64,000 nucleotides of DNA from positions 62,001 through 126,000 of the forward strand of contig CAWIWF010000001.1 of the NCBI GenBank assembly GCA_963839815.1, read 5' to 3'. Of the stretch, positions 7,516-15,664 are shown in pieces; the stretch's first letter is position 1, and every line of letters begins with the position of its first letter. The stretch is from JACVRM01 sp963839815 (lineage in GTDB: Bacteria > Actinomycetota > Thermoleophilia > Gaiellales > Gaiellaceae). Both the position numbers and the translations under genes were made by a program. Below the pieces are notes generated by a model. It was not told where the DNA came from. It saw nothing but the letters and a program-made list of their open reading frames with translations, and ran no database searches.

Positions 7516-9282
7516 TCACGTGTCCGTCTCCTCGACCACTGCGAGGCCGAGCTCATCGAGTTGATCCTTCGCCAGCTCTATCGGCGCTCCTGTCATGAAA
7601 TCAACCCCCAGCTGACTTTTGGGAAACGCCTGGGTGTCTCGAATCCGCGGCTCTGCGAGCAGCGCCATGAGCAGACGGTCGATGCCCGAGGCGATGCCAC
7701 CGTGCGGCGGAGCGCCCATCGCGAGCGCGTCGAGGAGGAAGCCGAACTTCTCCCGCTGCTCCTCCGGCCCGATACCGAGGTACTCGAAGACCTGCTCCTG
7801 CAGCTCGGGCTCGTGGATCCGGAAGGAGCCGCCGGCAAGCTCGATGCCGTTGCCGACGAGGTCGTAGGCGACCGCGCGCGCCGAGCCGGGATCGGTGGCG
7901 AAGAGCTCGAGCGTGTCGTCCGTCGGCCGGGTGAAGGGATGGTGCGCCGCGTTCCAGGTGCCGGTCGCCTCGTCGTACTCGGCAGCAGCCATGTCGACCA
8001 CCCAGAGGAACTCCCAGCGGCTCTCGTCGATGAGCTCGAGCTCACGGCCGAGCTGGGTCCGCAAGAGACCGAGGACCTTCTCCACGAGCCGGCGCTCGTC
8101 GGCGACGAAGAGGAGCGTGTGGCCGGGCTCGCGCAGCCGCTCCAGCAGCTCGTCGCCGAGGAACTTGGCGATCGGCGAGGAGACCTCCCCGTCGGCGCGG
8201 AAGACGACATAGGCGAGCCCCTTGGCGCCCCACGAGCGCGCCTGGGTCTCGAGCGTCTGCACCTCGCTCCGCGACAGCTCCTTCGGCACGGCGAGGTAGC
8301 GCACGACCGGCGCGTTCGCGAAGACGCCGAACTCGGAGCCTCGGGTTGCCTCCGTCGCCTCCTGAATCTCCATCCCGAAGCGCAGGTCCGGCCGGTCGAT
8401 GCCGAAGCGGAGCATGGCCTCGTCGTAGGGCATCCGCTGGAAGGGAGGCTCGAGCTGGACGCCGATGCACTCACCCCAGATGCGCGTGACGATGCGCTCC
8501 ATGATCCCGAACAGGAACTCGCGGTCGGGAAAGGCCATCTCGACGTCGAGCTGCGTGAACTCCTGCAGCCGGTCGGCGCGGGGATCCTCGTCCCGCAGGC
8601 AGCGAGCGATCTGGTAGTAGCGCTCGAACCCCGAGACGACGAGCAGCTGCTTGGCGATCTGGGGCGACTGCGGCAGCGCGTAGAACTTGCCGGGCTGGAG
8701 CCGCGACGGCACCAGGAAGTCGCGGGCACCCTCGGGCGTCGGCTTCCAGAGGAGCGGCGTCTCGATGTCGACGAACCCCTCCCGCTCGAGCTCCTCGCGG
8801 ATGATCCGGACTAGCTGCGCTCGAATCCGCAGGTTGCGCTGCATGTGCTCGCGGCGCAGGTCGAGCCAGCGGTAGCGCTGGCGCAGCGTCTCGTCGACGT
8901 TCTCCTCGTCCAGCTGAAACGGCAGCGGCGGGCTGGTGCTGAGGACACGCAGCTCGTCGATCTGGAGCTCGACCTCGCCGGTCGGCATCTTCGCGTTCAC
9001 CGTCTCGGGCGCGCGGCGCGTGACGGTGCCCGTCGCCTGGAGCACGAACTCGTTGCGCACACCGTGGGCGACCGCGGCGGCATCGGCCGCATGCTCCGGG
9101 TTGACGACGAGCTGCGTGACTCCCGTCTCGTCTCGCAGGTCGATGAAGATGAGGCCGCCGTGGTCACGCCGGCGGGCGACCCAGCCGGCGAGGGTCGCCC
9201 GCTCGCCGTCGTGGTCGGCGCGCGGCTCGCCGCAGCGCATGGTGCGCCAGGCGGTCGCGGTCGGCGTCACGGTCTCGGTCAC
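7516..9282 (-). CDS. aspS: aspartyl-tRNA synthetase
   Basis: A 588-residue class IIb synthetase that charges tRNA with aspartate. It has the N-terminal OB-fold (LAGWVARRRDHGGLIFIDLR at about 30-49), motif 2 (FTQLDVEMAFPD), the bacterial GAD insertion (about 290-420) and motif 3 (GIASGIDRLLMALL). The histidine in RRDHGG sits where discriminating enzymes carry leucine. In characterised non-discriminating AspRS this His goes with also charging tRNA-Asn, which is then amidated by GatCAB; I infer that here but see no gat genes. The GTG start at 9282 overlaps the hisS stop as GTGA, so the two synthetases are translationally coupled. Confidence 0.95.
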   Translation of the reverse strand: MTETVTPTATAWRTMRCGEPRADHDGERATLAGWVARRRDHGGLIFIDLRDETGVTQLVVNPEHAADAAAVAHGVRNEFVLQATGTVTRRAPETVNAKMPTGEVELQIDELRVLSTSPPLPFQLDEENVDETLRQRYRWLDLRREHMQRNLRIRAQLVRIIREELEREGFVDIETPLLWKPTPEGARDFLVPSRLQPGKFYALPQSPQIAKQLLVVSGFERYYQIARCLRDEDPRADRLQEFTQLDVEMAFPDREFLFGIMERIVTRIWGECIGVQLEPPFQRMPYDEAMLRFGIDRPDLRFGMEIQEATEATRGSEFGVFANAPVVRYLAVPKELSRSEVQTLETQARSWGAKGLAYVVFRADGEVSSPIAKFLGDELLERLREPGHTLLFVADERRLVEKVLGLLRTQLGRELELIDESRWEFLWVVDMAAAEYDEATGTWNAAHHPFTRPTDDTLELFATDPGSARAVAYDLVGNGIELAGGSFRIHEPELQEQVFEYLGIGPEEQREKFGFLLDALAMGAPPHGGIASGIDRLLMALLAEPRIRDTQAFPKSQLGVDFMTGAPIELAKDQLDELGLAVVEETDT

Positions 9283-10505
9283 CGCGCCACCCTAGCCACC
9301 ACCGATGCCAGATCGACTCGCTCCTCCTCGGCTCCGCGGGCCCTGATGCGCGCTCCGTCAGCCTCGACGAACACGGTCGTCCGGGCGCCGAGCCGGCCCG
9401 CCTGGGTGAGCTGGCCCTTCTGCGAGCGGCCGGCGTAGTCGGTGTCGGCGGCCAGGCCGTTCCGGCGCAGCTCGGCCAGGAGCGCGACGAGGTCAGACCG
9501 CGAGCCGCCGTCGAGGACGAGGAACACGTCGATCCCCTCCGCCGGCCGGTCGGGCTCTCCGACCGAGATCAGCAGCCGCTCGAGCCCCGCGCCGAACCCG
9601 ATGCCGGGTGTCGGCGGGCCGCCGATCGCCTCGATCAGGCCGTCGTAGCGGCCGCCGCCGCAGATCGTGTCCTGGGCGCCGATGGCGGTGTCCTTGAACT
9701 CGAAGGTCGTGCGCGTGTAGTAGTCGAGCCCACGCACGAGCCTCGGCGCCAGCTCGTAGCCCACCCCCAGCGCATCCAGGTACTCCCGCACGCGGGCGAA
9801 GTGCTCGCGGCAGGGGTCGCAGAGCGACTCGCCGATCGTCGGGGCCTCGTGCAGCAGCGCCTGGGTGCGCTCGCTCTTGACGTCGAAGACCCGCAGCGGC
9901 GAGGTGGCGCGCTTCGCCCGCGCCTCGTCGTCCAGCTCGGCCTCGTGCTCGTCGAGCCAGTCAGAGAGCCGCTCGACGTAGGCCGGGCGGCAGTCGGCGT
10001 CGCCGATCGAGTTCAGCTGCAGCTCGATGCCGGTGACCCCGAGCCGGCGCAGCAGCTCGGCGTAGAGCTGGAGCAGCTCGGCGTCGACGGCCGGGTCGTC
10101 GGAGCCGATCGCCTCGACCGAGAGCTGCCAGTGCTCGCGGTAGCGGCCCTTCTGCGGGCGGTCGTACCGCCACATCGGGCCGATCGTGTAGAGCTTCTGC
10201 GGCTGCGGCTCGCGGTGCAGGCCGTGCTGGACATACGCGCGGCAGATGGGTGCGGTCGCCTCGGGGCGCAGCGTCAGCGAGCGGCCGCCGCGGTCCTCGA
10301 ACGTGTAGGTCTCCTTCTGGACGACGTCCGAGCCCTCACCGGAGGAGCGGACGATCAGCTCGGTGTCCTCGATCGCCGGCGTGTCGATCCGCCGGTAGCC
10401 GTAGAGCGCGCAGACGGCCTCCATCTCGCTGCGCACCCACCGCCAGAGCTCCTGCTCGGCCGGGAGGATGTCGTGCGTCCCCCGCGGCGCCTCGAAGCGG
10501 GTCAC
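9279..10505 (-). CDS. hisS: histidyl-tRNA synthetase
   Basis: A 408-residue class II synthetase for tRNA-His. It begins with TRFEAPRGTHDILPAEQELW, the conserved HisRS opening, then shows motif 2 (MWRYDRPQKGRYREHWQ), the HisA block (LVRGLDYYTRTTFEF), the GGGRYDGLIE element and motif 3 (GIGFGAGLERLLI); the anticodon-binding domain fills the last 100 residues. I set the start at GTG 10505, because anything longer is the MBL gene read out of frame; this GTG overlaps the MBL stop as GTGA. It forms a three-gene unit MBL-hisS-aspS with four-base overlaps at both joins. Confidence 0.95.
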   Translation of the reverse strand: MTRFEAPRGTHDILPAEQELWRWVRSEMEAVCALYGYRRIDTPAIEDTELIVRSSGEGSDVVQKETYTFEDRGGRSLTLRPEATAPICRAYVQHGLHREPQPQKLYTIGPMWRYDRPQKGRYREHWQLSVEAIGSDDPAVDAELLQLYAELLRRLGVTGIELQLNSIGDADCRPAYVERLSDWLDEHEAELDDEARAKRATSPLRVFDVKSERTQALLHEAPTIGESLCDPCREHFARVREYLDALGVGYELAPRLVRGLDYYTRTTFEFKDTAIGAQDTICGGGRYDGLIEAIGGPPTPGIGFGAGLERLLISVGEPDRPAEGIDVFLVLDGGSRSDLVALLAELRRNGLAADTDYAGRSQKGQLTQAGRLGARTTVFVEADGARIRARGAEEERVDLASVVARVAR

Positions 10506-11140
10506 GACGCGGTCCGCAGCTCGGCGAGGAACGGGTTGCGCGCGAGCTCCTCCGCGAGCGTCGTCGGCGGCCCGTGGCCCGAGTACACCGTCGTCTCCGG
10601 CGGCAGGCGCTCGGCGAGCAATCTGATCGAGCCCAGGAGCGTGTCCCAGTCGCCGCCCGGGAGGTCGACGCGGCCGACCCCGCCGGCGAAGAGCACATCG
10701 CCCGAGAAGACGGCGTCGCCCGCGGCGAACGCGAGGTGCGCGGGCGAGTGCCCAGGGACCAGCATCGTGCGAAAGGCGACGCCGGCGAGCTCGAGGTCCT
10801 CGTCTCCCTGGAGGCGCACCTCCGGCGACCACGGCCGGATGCGCACGCCTGCGTCCGCGTACCAGTCGTCGGGCGACTCGAGCACCGGCGACTCGACGGC
10901 AGACATCGAGACGGGGGCGCCGCTTGCCTCGGCGAGCTCGGCGACTGCCCCGATGTGATCCCAGTGGCAGTGCGTGACGAGGATGGCGACGCAGCGCGCG
11001 CCCATACCGGCGAGCTCGAGTCGGAGCCGGGCCGCATCGCCGCCCGGGTCGATGACGACCGCCTCGGCGGCGCCGCGCTCGGCGCGCACGACGTAGCAGT
11101 TGGTACCGATCGGGCCGAGCTCGTAGCGGTCGACGATCAC
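10502..11140 (-). CDS. metallo-beta-lactamase-fold hydrolase (glyoxalase II-like)
   Basis: A 212-residue MBL-fold enzyme. It has the zinc motif THCHWDHIG at about 60-68, a second histidine in VPGHSPAHLAF, the bridging aspartate in VFSGDVLFAGGVGR and a final histidine in YSGHGPPTTLAEEL. This matches the glyoxalase II/YcbL group that cleaves glutathione or related thioesters; actinobacteria lack glutathione, so the substrate is open. The GTG at 11140 has GGGGAG five bases upstream and excludes a repeat-derived extension. It leads the hisS-aspS operon, a location this family often occupies near tRNA synthetase or relA genes. Confidence 0.86.
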   Translation of the reverse strand: MIVDRYELGPIGTNCYVVRAERGAAEAVVIDPGGDAARLRLELAGMGARCVAILVTHCHWDHIGAVAELAEASGAPVSMSAVESPVLESPDDWYADAGVRIRPWSPEVRLQGDEDLELAGVAFRTMLVPGHSPAHLAFAAGDAVFSGDVLFAGGVGRVDLPGGDWDTLLGSIRLLAERLPPETTVYSGHGPPTTLAEELARNPFLAELRTAS

Positions 11141-11283
11141 CCGTGCTCCCCGGGCCGGGCCCGGCGCCGGGACGGTGTCCGAGGGACTGTCCCTGGGACG
11201 GTGTCCGTGCGAGACGGTGAGCGGCTGCCGGAGGTCACGGTCGCGCGAGTGTAACGGCGCCGTTTCGGCCGCTCGCACCGCGG
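11141..11283. repeat. divergent intergenic region with direct repeats flanking a palindrome
   Basis: Between the MBL and cupin genes. GGGACGGTGTCC occurs at 11169-11180 and 11195-11206, flanking the palindrome AGGGACTGTCCCT at 11182-11194. The core matches the GGGACAGTCCC motif seen near 3.5 kb and just upstream of rlmN. It may be an operator or a dispersed repeat. Confidence 0.5.
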
Positions 11284-11289
11284 TAGGAT
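11284..11289 (+). promoter_or_regulatory. TAGGAT -10 element, leaderless cupin gene
   Basis: TAGGAT ends seven bases before the GTG at 11297, so the transcript should start at or next to the start codon. There is no ribosome-binding site. Confidence 0.6.
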
Positions 11290-11296
11290 CGGCAGC

Positions 11297-11638
11297 GTGC
11301 GCGCCTGGAATCTGCTCGAGATCGACGCGCCCGACGGGACGCGCGACCCCGTGGTGCTCCACTCGACCGACGAGGCGCGCGCAGTGCTGCTCGTCCTCAA
11401 TCCCGGCCAGCAGCTCGGCGATCACGAGGTCAAGGAGCACGCCTACCTGGCGGTCATCGACGGCGTCGTCCGCGTGCGCACCGGCGACGAGTCGGCCGAG
11501 GCCGGCCCGGGGACGATGTTCCGTTTCGAGCCGGGGGAACGGCACTCGGTTGCGAGCGACGAGGGCGCGCGCATCCTCATGCTGCTCGCCCCGTGGCCCG
11601 GCGAGGGCCACTACCGCGGCGGCGGCCCGATCCGCTAG
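11297..11638 (+). CDS. small cupin-domain protein
   Basis: A 113-residue single-domain cupin. A beta-barrel is implied by VLLVLNPGQQLGDHEVKEHA (cupin motif 1, with H at the metal positions), an intermediate strand (YLAVIDGVVRVRTGD) and motif 2 (GPGTMFRFEPGERHSVASDE), which supplies another histidine. Such proteins bind a metal and a small ligand, or act as sensors; nothing identifies the substrate. The start is GTG 11297, fixed by a TAGGAT box seven bases upstream and the absence of a Shine-Dalgarno site. It is a lone plus-strand gene diverging from MBL-hisS-aspS. Confidence 0.8.
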   Translation: MRAWNLLEIDAPDGTRDPVVLHSTDEARAVLLVLNPGQQLGDHEVKEHAYLAVIDGVVRVRTGDESAEAGPGTMFRFEPGERHSVASDEGARILMLLAPWPGEGHYRGGGPIR

Positions 11639-11689
11639 CCGGCCCCGGCTCCCCCACGCCGGCTTCTCCCGGCACAGCCCTCTCGTGCG

Positions 11690-12109
11690 TCAGCGGCGCC
11701 GCTTCTGGGCCCCGGCGCCCCCGGTGCGGCGCGAGAAGGTGCGGTACATCACCTTGTCCATCAAATAGCCGAAGGGGACGAAGAAGGCCAGCAGCATCAG
11801 CGTGTTGAGGACGAGGCCGTACAGCGGCACGTCGTCGCCGTTCAGGAGGTACAGGATCCCGAACATGAACGGCGCGAACAGCAGGCCCCTCCTGCCCGCG
11901 CGACGCCACGACGCCGGCTCGACCGTCCGGCCGGCACGCTCCCGCCGCCCCTTGCCCTTCGGCGTCCTGGCGCGCGCCGACTTCCCGTTCGGGCTCGGCG
12001 CCGGCAGCTCGTCGACGGCGACCTCCTGGCCCTCGTCGTCGACGTAGACGAACTCGTACTCGTGGCGGCGGTCCTTCTGCCGGCGCCGGCGCTGCTTGCG
12101 TGACGGCAT
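11690..12109 (-). CDS. small basic membrane protein of unknown function
   Basis: A 139-residue protein I do not recognise. The N-terminus is very basic (SRKQRRRRQKDRRHEYEFVY), followed by an acidic strand (VDDEGQEVAVDELP) and another basic linker (KGKGRRERAGR). Two membrane helices follow at about 80-96 (LLFAPFMFGILYLLNG) and 100-120 (LVLNTLMLLAFFVPFGYLMD), ending in a basic tail. The N-terminal segment could contact RNA or phospholipid. ATG 12109 is the best start, since longer readings enter an intergenic stretch. It converges on the cupin gene with a 51-base gap. Confidence 0.72.
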   Translation of the reverse strand: MPSRKQRRRRQKDRRHEYEFVYVDDEGQEVAVDELPAPSPNGKSARARTPKGKGRRERAGRTVEPASWRRAGRRGLLFAPFMFGILYLLNGDDVPLYGLVLNTLMLLAFFVPFGYLMDKVMYRTFSRRTGGAGAQKRRR

Positions 12110-12194
12110 GCCGCTCAGCCTAGCGCCGTGCGGGCGTCTCGAAGCGCGTTCGCGCCGGGCTTTGACTGCAGTGACGTGCCGCTCCGTCGGAGGA

Positions 12195-12677
12195 TCAGCC
12201 GGCACCGTCGACGAGGCGCAGCTCGAAGAAGCGGGTGCCGGAGATCGGGTTGAAGCGGTACGGCTCGATCTCCCGAAAGCCGAGGTCCTGGTAGAGAGCG
12301 TGCGCCGCCGCCATGGTCGGCAGCGTGTCGAGGAGCATGCGCTCATACCCAAGCCGTGTGCCGGCGACGATCGCCTCTGTGGCAAGCCGACGACCGACAC
12401 CGGCGCCCTGCGCCTCCGGCCGGACGTAGAGCCGCTTCATCTCGCAGGCGCCAGCAGGCGAAGCGGCACGGACGCCCACGCACCCGAGCGCCTGCGCGCC
12501 GCGCCAGGCCAGCAGGAGCGCTCCGGTGGGTGCCGTGTACCCCGCCGGCAGCTCGGCGAGCTCGCGGTCGAAGTTCTGGAAGTCGAGCTCGACGCCGAGC
12601 GAATCTGCGTACTCGCGAACCAGGGTGCGGGCCGCCTCGAGCTCGGCGGCCGAGCCGGCAGCGAGCTCCCGGATCAG
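12195..12677 (-). CDS. GNAT-family acetyltransferase, coupled to hutI
   Basis: A 160-residue acetyltransferase. The acetyl-CoA loop is clear (CEMKRLYVRPEAQGAGVGRR, with QGAGVGR), preceded by LLAWRGAQALGCVGVR and followed by LDTLPTMAAAHALYQDLGF and a FFEL ending. The ligand is unknown. The reading frame joins hutI with no ATG, GTG or TTG between; the natural start is a CTG at 12677 overlapping the hutI TGA as CTGA, giving the N-terminus MIRELAAGSAAELEAARTL, typical for the family. No Shine-Dalgarno is evident, so re-initiation after hutI is likely. Being last in the hut operon may mean that it acts on a histidine-derived amine, a guess. Confidence 0.8.
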   Translation of the reverse strand: MIRELAAGSAAELEAARTLVREYADSLGVELDFQNFDRELAELPAGYTAPTGALLLAWRGAQALGCVGVRAASPAGACEMKRLYVRPEAQGAGVGRRLATEAIVAGTRLGYERMLLDTLPTMAAAHALYQDLGFREIEPYRFNPISGTRFFELRLVDGAG

Positions 12678-13897
12678 GATGTCCGGCGCCAGGCGAGCTC
12701 GCCCCCGAGGACGACCGCCGCGACCACGTCCCCGGCGAGGTGGTAGGCGAGGTAACGCCAGTCGGGCGCGCCGAGCAGCACGATGTCGGCCCGGTAGCCG
12801 GCGGAGAGCCGGCCGACCCGGTCGGCGCGACCCAGCACGTGGGCGGCGTTGAGGGTGCAGGCGGTGAGCGCCTCGGCCGGGCTCAGGTGGAGCTGGGTCG
12901 CGGCGAGCGAGCAGACGAATGGCAGGCTCTCGCAGAACGCCGAGCCGGGATTGAAGTCGGTGGCGAGCGCGAGCGCTGCGCCCGCGTCGGCCAGCGCGCG
13001 GGCAGGCGGCATCGGCCGGTCGAGAAAGAGCGCGCTGGCGGGGAGGAGCACGCCCGTGACCGGGCTGGCGGCAAGCGTGCGCACGCCGGCGTCGCCGGTT
13101 GCCTCGAGATGGTCGACCGATCGGGCGCCGAGCTCGACGGCGAGCGGGATCGCACCGGCCTCGGTGAACTGGTCGCCATGGAGCCGGAGCGCGAGCCCTT
13201 GCTCCCGGCACGCCGTGAGGTAACGGCGCGCCTGCGGGGCATCGAAGGCGCCGCGCTCGAGGAAGACGTCGGCCGCCTCGGCGACGGTCGCAGCCGGCGG
13301 GAGGACATCCGCGAGCACGAAGTCGAGATAGGCGTCGGCGTCGCCGAACTCGGGCGGAACCGCGTGCGCCCCGAGCCAGGTCGGGACGCCTCCGGCAGCC
13401 GCCACCGCCTGCAGCGATGCGAGCTCGGTTTCACGGTCGAGGCCGTAGCCGGACTTGCCTTCCCAGGTCGTCGTGCCGGCGTGCAGCATCCAGCCGCGGT
13501 GCCGGTCGACGGCTTCGCGGAGACCGGCTGACCCGGCGGCGCGCGTGGCGCGCACCGTCGAGAGGATGCCTCCGCCTGCGGCGTGGATCTCCTCGTAGGC
13601 GGCGCCGCCGGCACGCAGCGCGAACTCGTCGACACGGTCACCGCCGAAGGCAGGGTGCGTGTGGCAGTCGACGAGGCCGGGCACCGCACAGAAGCCGCGC
13701 CCGTCGAGCTCCTCGACGTTGCCGTCCAGCCGGCCGAGCTCGCGCATCGAGCCGACCGCGGAGATGTGGCCGTCGTCGCAGAGCACGTAGGCACCCTCGA
13801 TCACGGCGACGTCGCCGAGTGACCGGCCGCGTGCGGGAGCCTCGCTGGCCGCCGGCGTGGCCAGCTGCTCGAGGTCGCGGAGCAACAGGCGCGTCAC
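12674..13897 (-). CDS. hutI: imidazolonepropionase
   Basis: The third enzyme of histidine degradation, hydrolysing imidazolone-5-propionate to N-formimino-L-glutamate in the cytoplasm. The 407-residue amidohydrolase carries the metal motif VDCHTHPAFGGDR at about 75-87, GKSGYGLD (substrate loop), LHGDQF, DHLEATGDAG and ATDFNPGSAF with the conserved Asp. The GTG start at 13897 has a TAAGGT box six bases upstream and no Shine-Dalgarno, so it seems to have its own leaderless promoter, separate from hutU 66 bases upstream. The stop overlaps the start of a GNAT gene. Confidence 0.95.
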   Translation of the reverse strand: MTRLLLRDLEQLATPAASEAPARGRSLGDVAVIEGAYVLCDDGHISAVGSMRELGRLDGNVEELDGRGFCAVPGLVDCHTHPAFGGDRVDEFALRAGGAAYEEIHAAGGGILSTVRATRAAGSAGLREAVDRHRGWMLHAGTTTWEGKSGYGLDRETELASLQAVAAAGGVPTWLGAHAVPPEFGDADAYLDFVLADVLPPAATVAEAADVFLERGAFDAPQARRYLTACREQGLALRLHGDQFTEAGAIPLAVELGARSVDHLEATGDAGVRTLAASPVTGVLLPASALFLDRPMPPARALADAGAALALATDFNPGSAFCESLPFVCSLAATQLHLSPAEALTACTLNAAHVLGRADRVGRLSAGYRADIVLLGAPDWRYLAYHLAGDVVAAVVLGGELAWRRTS

Positions 13898-13903
13898 GGC
13901 CTG

Positions 13904-13909
13904 ACCTTA
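13904..13909 (-). promoter_or_regulatory. TAAGGT -10 element, leaderless hutI
   Basis: On the reverse strand TAAGGT lies six bases before the hutI GTG (13897), within the 66-base hutU-hutI gap. There is no ribosome site. Confidence 0.55.
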
Positions 13910-13963
13910 CTCGCGAGCGGACGCTGCGATCGACGCCCCCGTCGCTGCCGCTTGCGCGGTCGG

Positions 13964-15664
13964 TCAGCCCGCGCCGGGGAGAGCGAGCCCGTGCTCGCTC
14001 GCAGCCTCGAGCGCCTCGTCGTAGCCCGCGTCGGCGTGCCGGAGGACGCCGGTCGCCGGGTCGGTGGTGAGCACGCGCTCGAGCCGCTCGGCTGCCTCGG
14101 CGGTGCCGTCGGCGACGACGACCATGCCGGCGTGGAGCGAGTTGCCGATCCCGACACCACCGCCGTGATGCACGCTGACCCAGGTGGCCCCCGCCGCGAC
14201 GTTGACGAGCGCGTTCAGGATCGGCCAGTCCGCGATCGCATCGGAGCCGTCGGCCATCCCTTCGGTCTCGCGGAACGGAGATGCGACGGAGCCGGCATCG
14301 AGGTGGTCGCGTCCGATGACCACCGGTGCCGCCACCGTGCCGTCGCGCACGAGCTCGTTGATCCGCAGGCCTGCCTGAGCACGCGCGCCCAGCCCGAGCC
14401 AGCAGATCCGGGCGGGCAGTCCCTGGAAGGCGACGCGATCGCCTGCGAGCGTGAGCCACGTCGTCAGCAGCGGGTCGTCCGGGAAGAGGTCGAGCAGCGC
14501 GCGGTCGATGGCGGCGATGTCGGCAGGCTCGCCGGAGAGCGCGGCCCACCGGAACGGCCCGACTCCGCGACAGAAGAGCGGTCGGATGTAGGCCGGGACG
14601 AAGCCCGGGTATGAAAAGGCCTCCGCTACACCGGCTTCATAGGCCTCCCCGCGCAGGTTGTTGCCATAATCGAAAACGTAGCTGCCGAGCCGGACGTACT
14701 CGAGCAGGCCCTCGACGTGCGCCGCGATCGACGAGCGCGCCCGGCGCAGGTACTCGTCCGGGTCCTCGCGGCGAAGGGTGTCGGCGGCCGCGACCGAGAG
14801 CCCCAGCGGCACATAGCCGTTCAGAGGATCGTGGGCGGCAGTCTGGTCGGTGACCAGATCGAAGAGCTCCCCGCGCCGGGCGAGCTCGGGAACCACCTCG
14901 GCGGCGTTCGCCGCCAGCCCGACCGAGAGCGCCTCCCCTGCCGCGGCGGCCTCCCGGACGCGCGCGAGCGCCTCGTCGAGCGAGTCGGTGGCGACGTCCA
15001 GGTAGCGCGTCTCCAGGCGCCGCTCGATGCGCGTGGGGTCGACCTCGACACAGAGGATCGCCGCGCCCGCGAGTGCGGCCGCCAGCGGCTGAGCGCCGCC
15101 CATGCCCCCGAGGCCGGCCGTGAGAATCGTGCGCCCGCTGAGGTCGGCCGAGCCGAAGTGCTGCTCACCCGCGGCCGCGAACGTCTGGAAGGTGCCCTGA
15201 AGGATCCCCTGGGTGCCGATGTAGATCCAGCTGCCGGCCGTCATCTGGCCGAACATGGTCAGCCCGAGCGCCTCGAGACGGCGGAACTCGTCCCACGTCG
15301 CCCACTTGGGCACGAGCAGCGAGTTCGCGATCAGCACCCGCGGCGCCTCGCGATGCGTGCGCAGCACGCCGACCGGCTTGCCGCTCTGGACGAGCAGCGT
15401 CTCGTCGTCTCCGAGCTCGAGCAACGTGCGGACGATGGCCTTGAGCGCCCCGTGGGTGCGCGCAGCCTTGCCCGACCCGCCGTAGACGACGAGCTCGGCG
15501 GGACGTTCGGCGACTTCGGAATCGAGGTTGTTGAGGAGCATCCGCAGCGGCGCCTCCGTCTGCCACGAGCGCGCCAGCAACTGGTCTCCCCTCGGGGCGC
15601 GGATGCGCGACAGGTCGCCGGCGAGCTGCTCGACCAGCTCGTCGCGAGCGATGGTCTCGCTCAT
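13964..15664 (-). CDS. hutU: urocanate hydratase
   Basis: The second enzyme of histidine degradation, adding water to urocanate to give imidazolonepropionate, with NAD+ as an electrophile. The 566-residue product is full length: it has VYGGSGKAARTHGALKAIVR, MTAGSWIYIGTQGILQGTFQ, the NAD-binding GLGGMGGAQPLAA, the active-site cysteine in FCRGVGPFRWAALSG and the SVHHGGGVGIGNSLHAGMV signature. ATG 15664 overlaps the hutH stop as ATGA, so the two are coupled. hutI follows after 66 bases with its own promoter. Confidence 0.96.
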   Translation of the reverse strand: MSETIARDELVEQLAGDLSRIRAPRGDQLLARSWQTEAPLRMLLNNLDSEVAERPAELVVYGGSGKAARTHGALKAIVRTLLELGDDETLLVQSGKPVGVLRTHREAPRVLIANSLLVPKWATWDEFRRLEALGLTMFGQMTAGSWIYIGTQGILQGTFQTFAAAGEQHFGSADLSGRTILTAGLGGMGGAQPLAAALAGAAILCVEVDPTRIERRLETRYLDVATDSLDEALARVREAAAAGEALSVGLAANAAEVVPELARRGELFDLVTDQTAAHDPLNGYVPLGLSVAAADTLRREDPDEYLRRARSSIAAHVEGLLEYVRLGSYVFDYGNNLRGEAYEAGVAEAFSYPGFVPAYIRPLFCRGVGPFRWAALSGEPADIAAIDRALLDLFPDDPLLTTWLTLAGDRVAFQGLPARICWLGLGARAQAGLRINELVRDGTVAAPVVIGRDHLDAGSVASPFRETEGMADGSDAIADWPILNALVNVAAGATWVSVHHGGGVGIGNSLHAGMVVVADGTAEAAERLERVLTTDPATGVLRHADAGYDEALEAASEHGLALPGAG

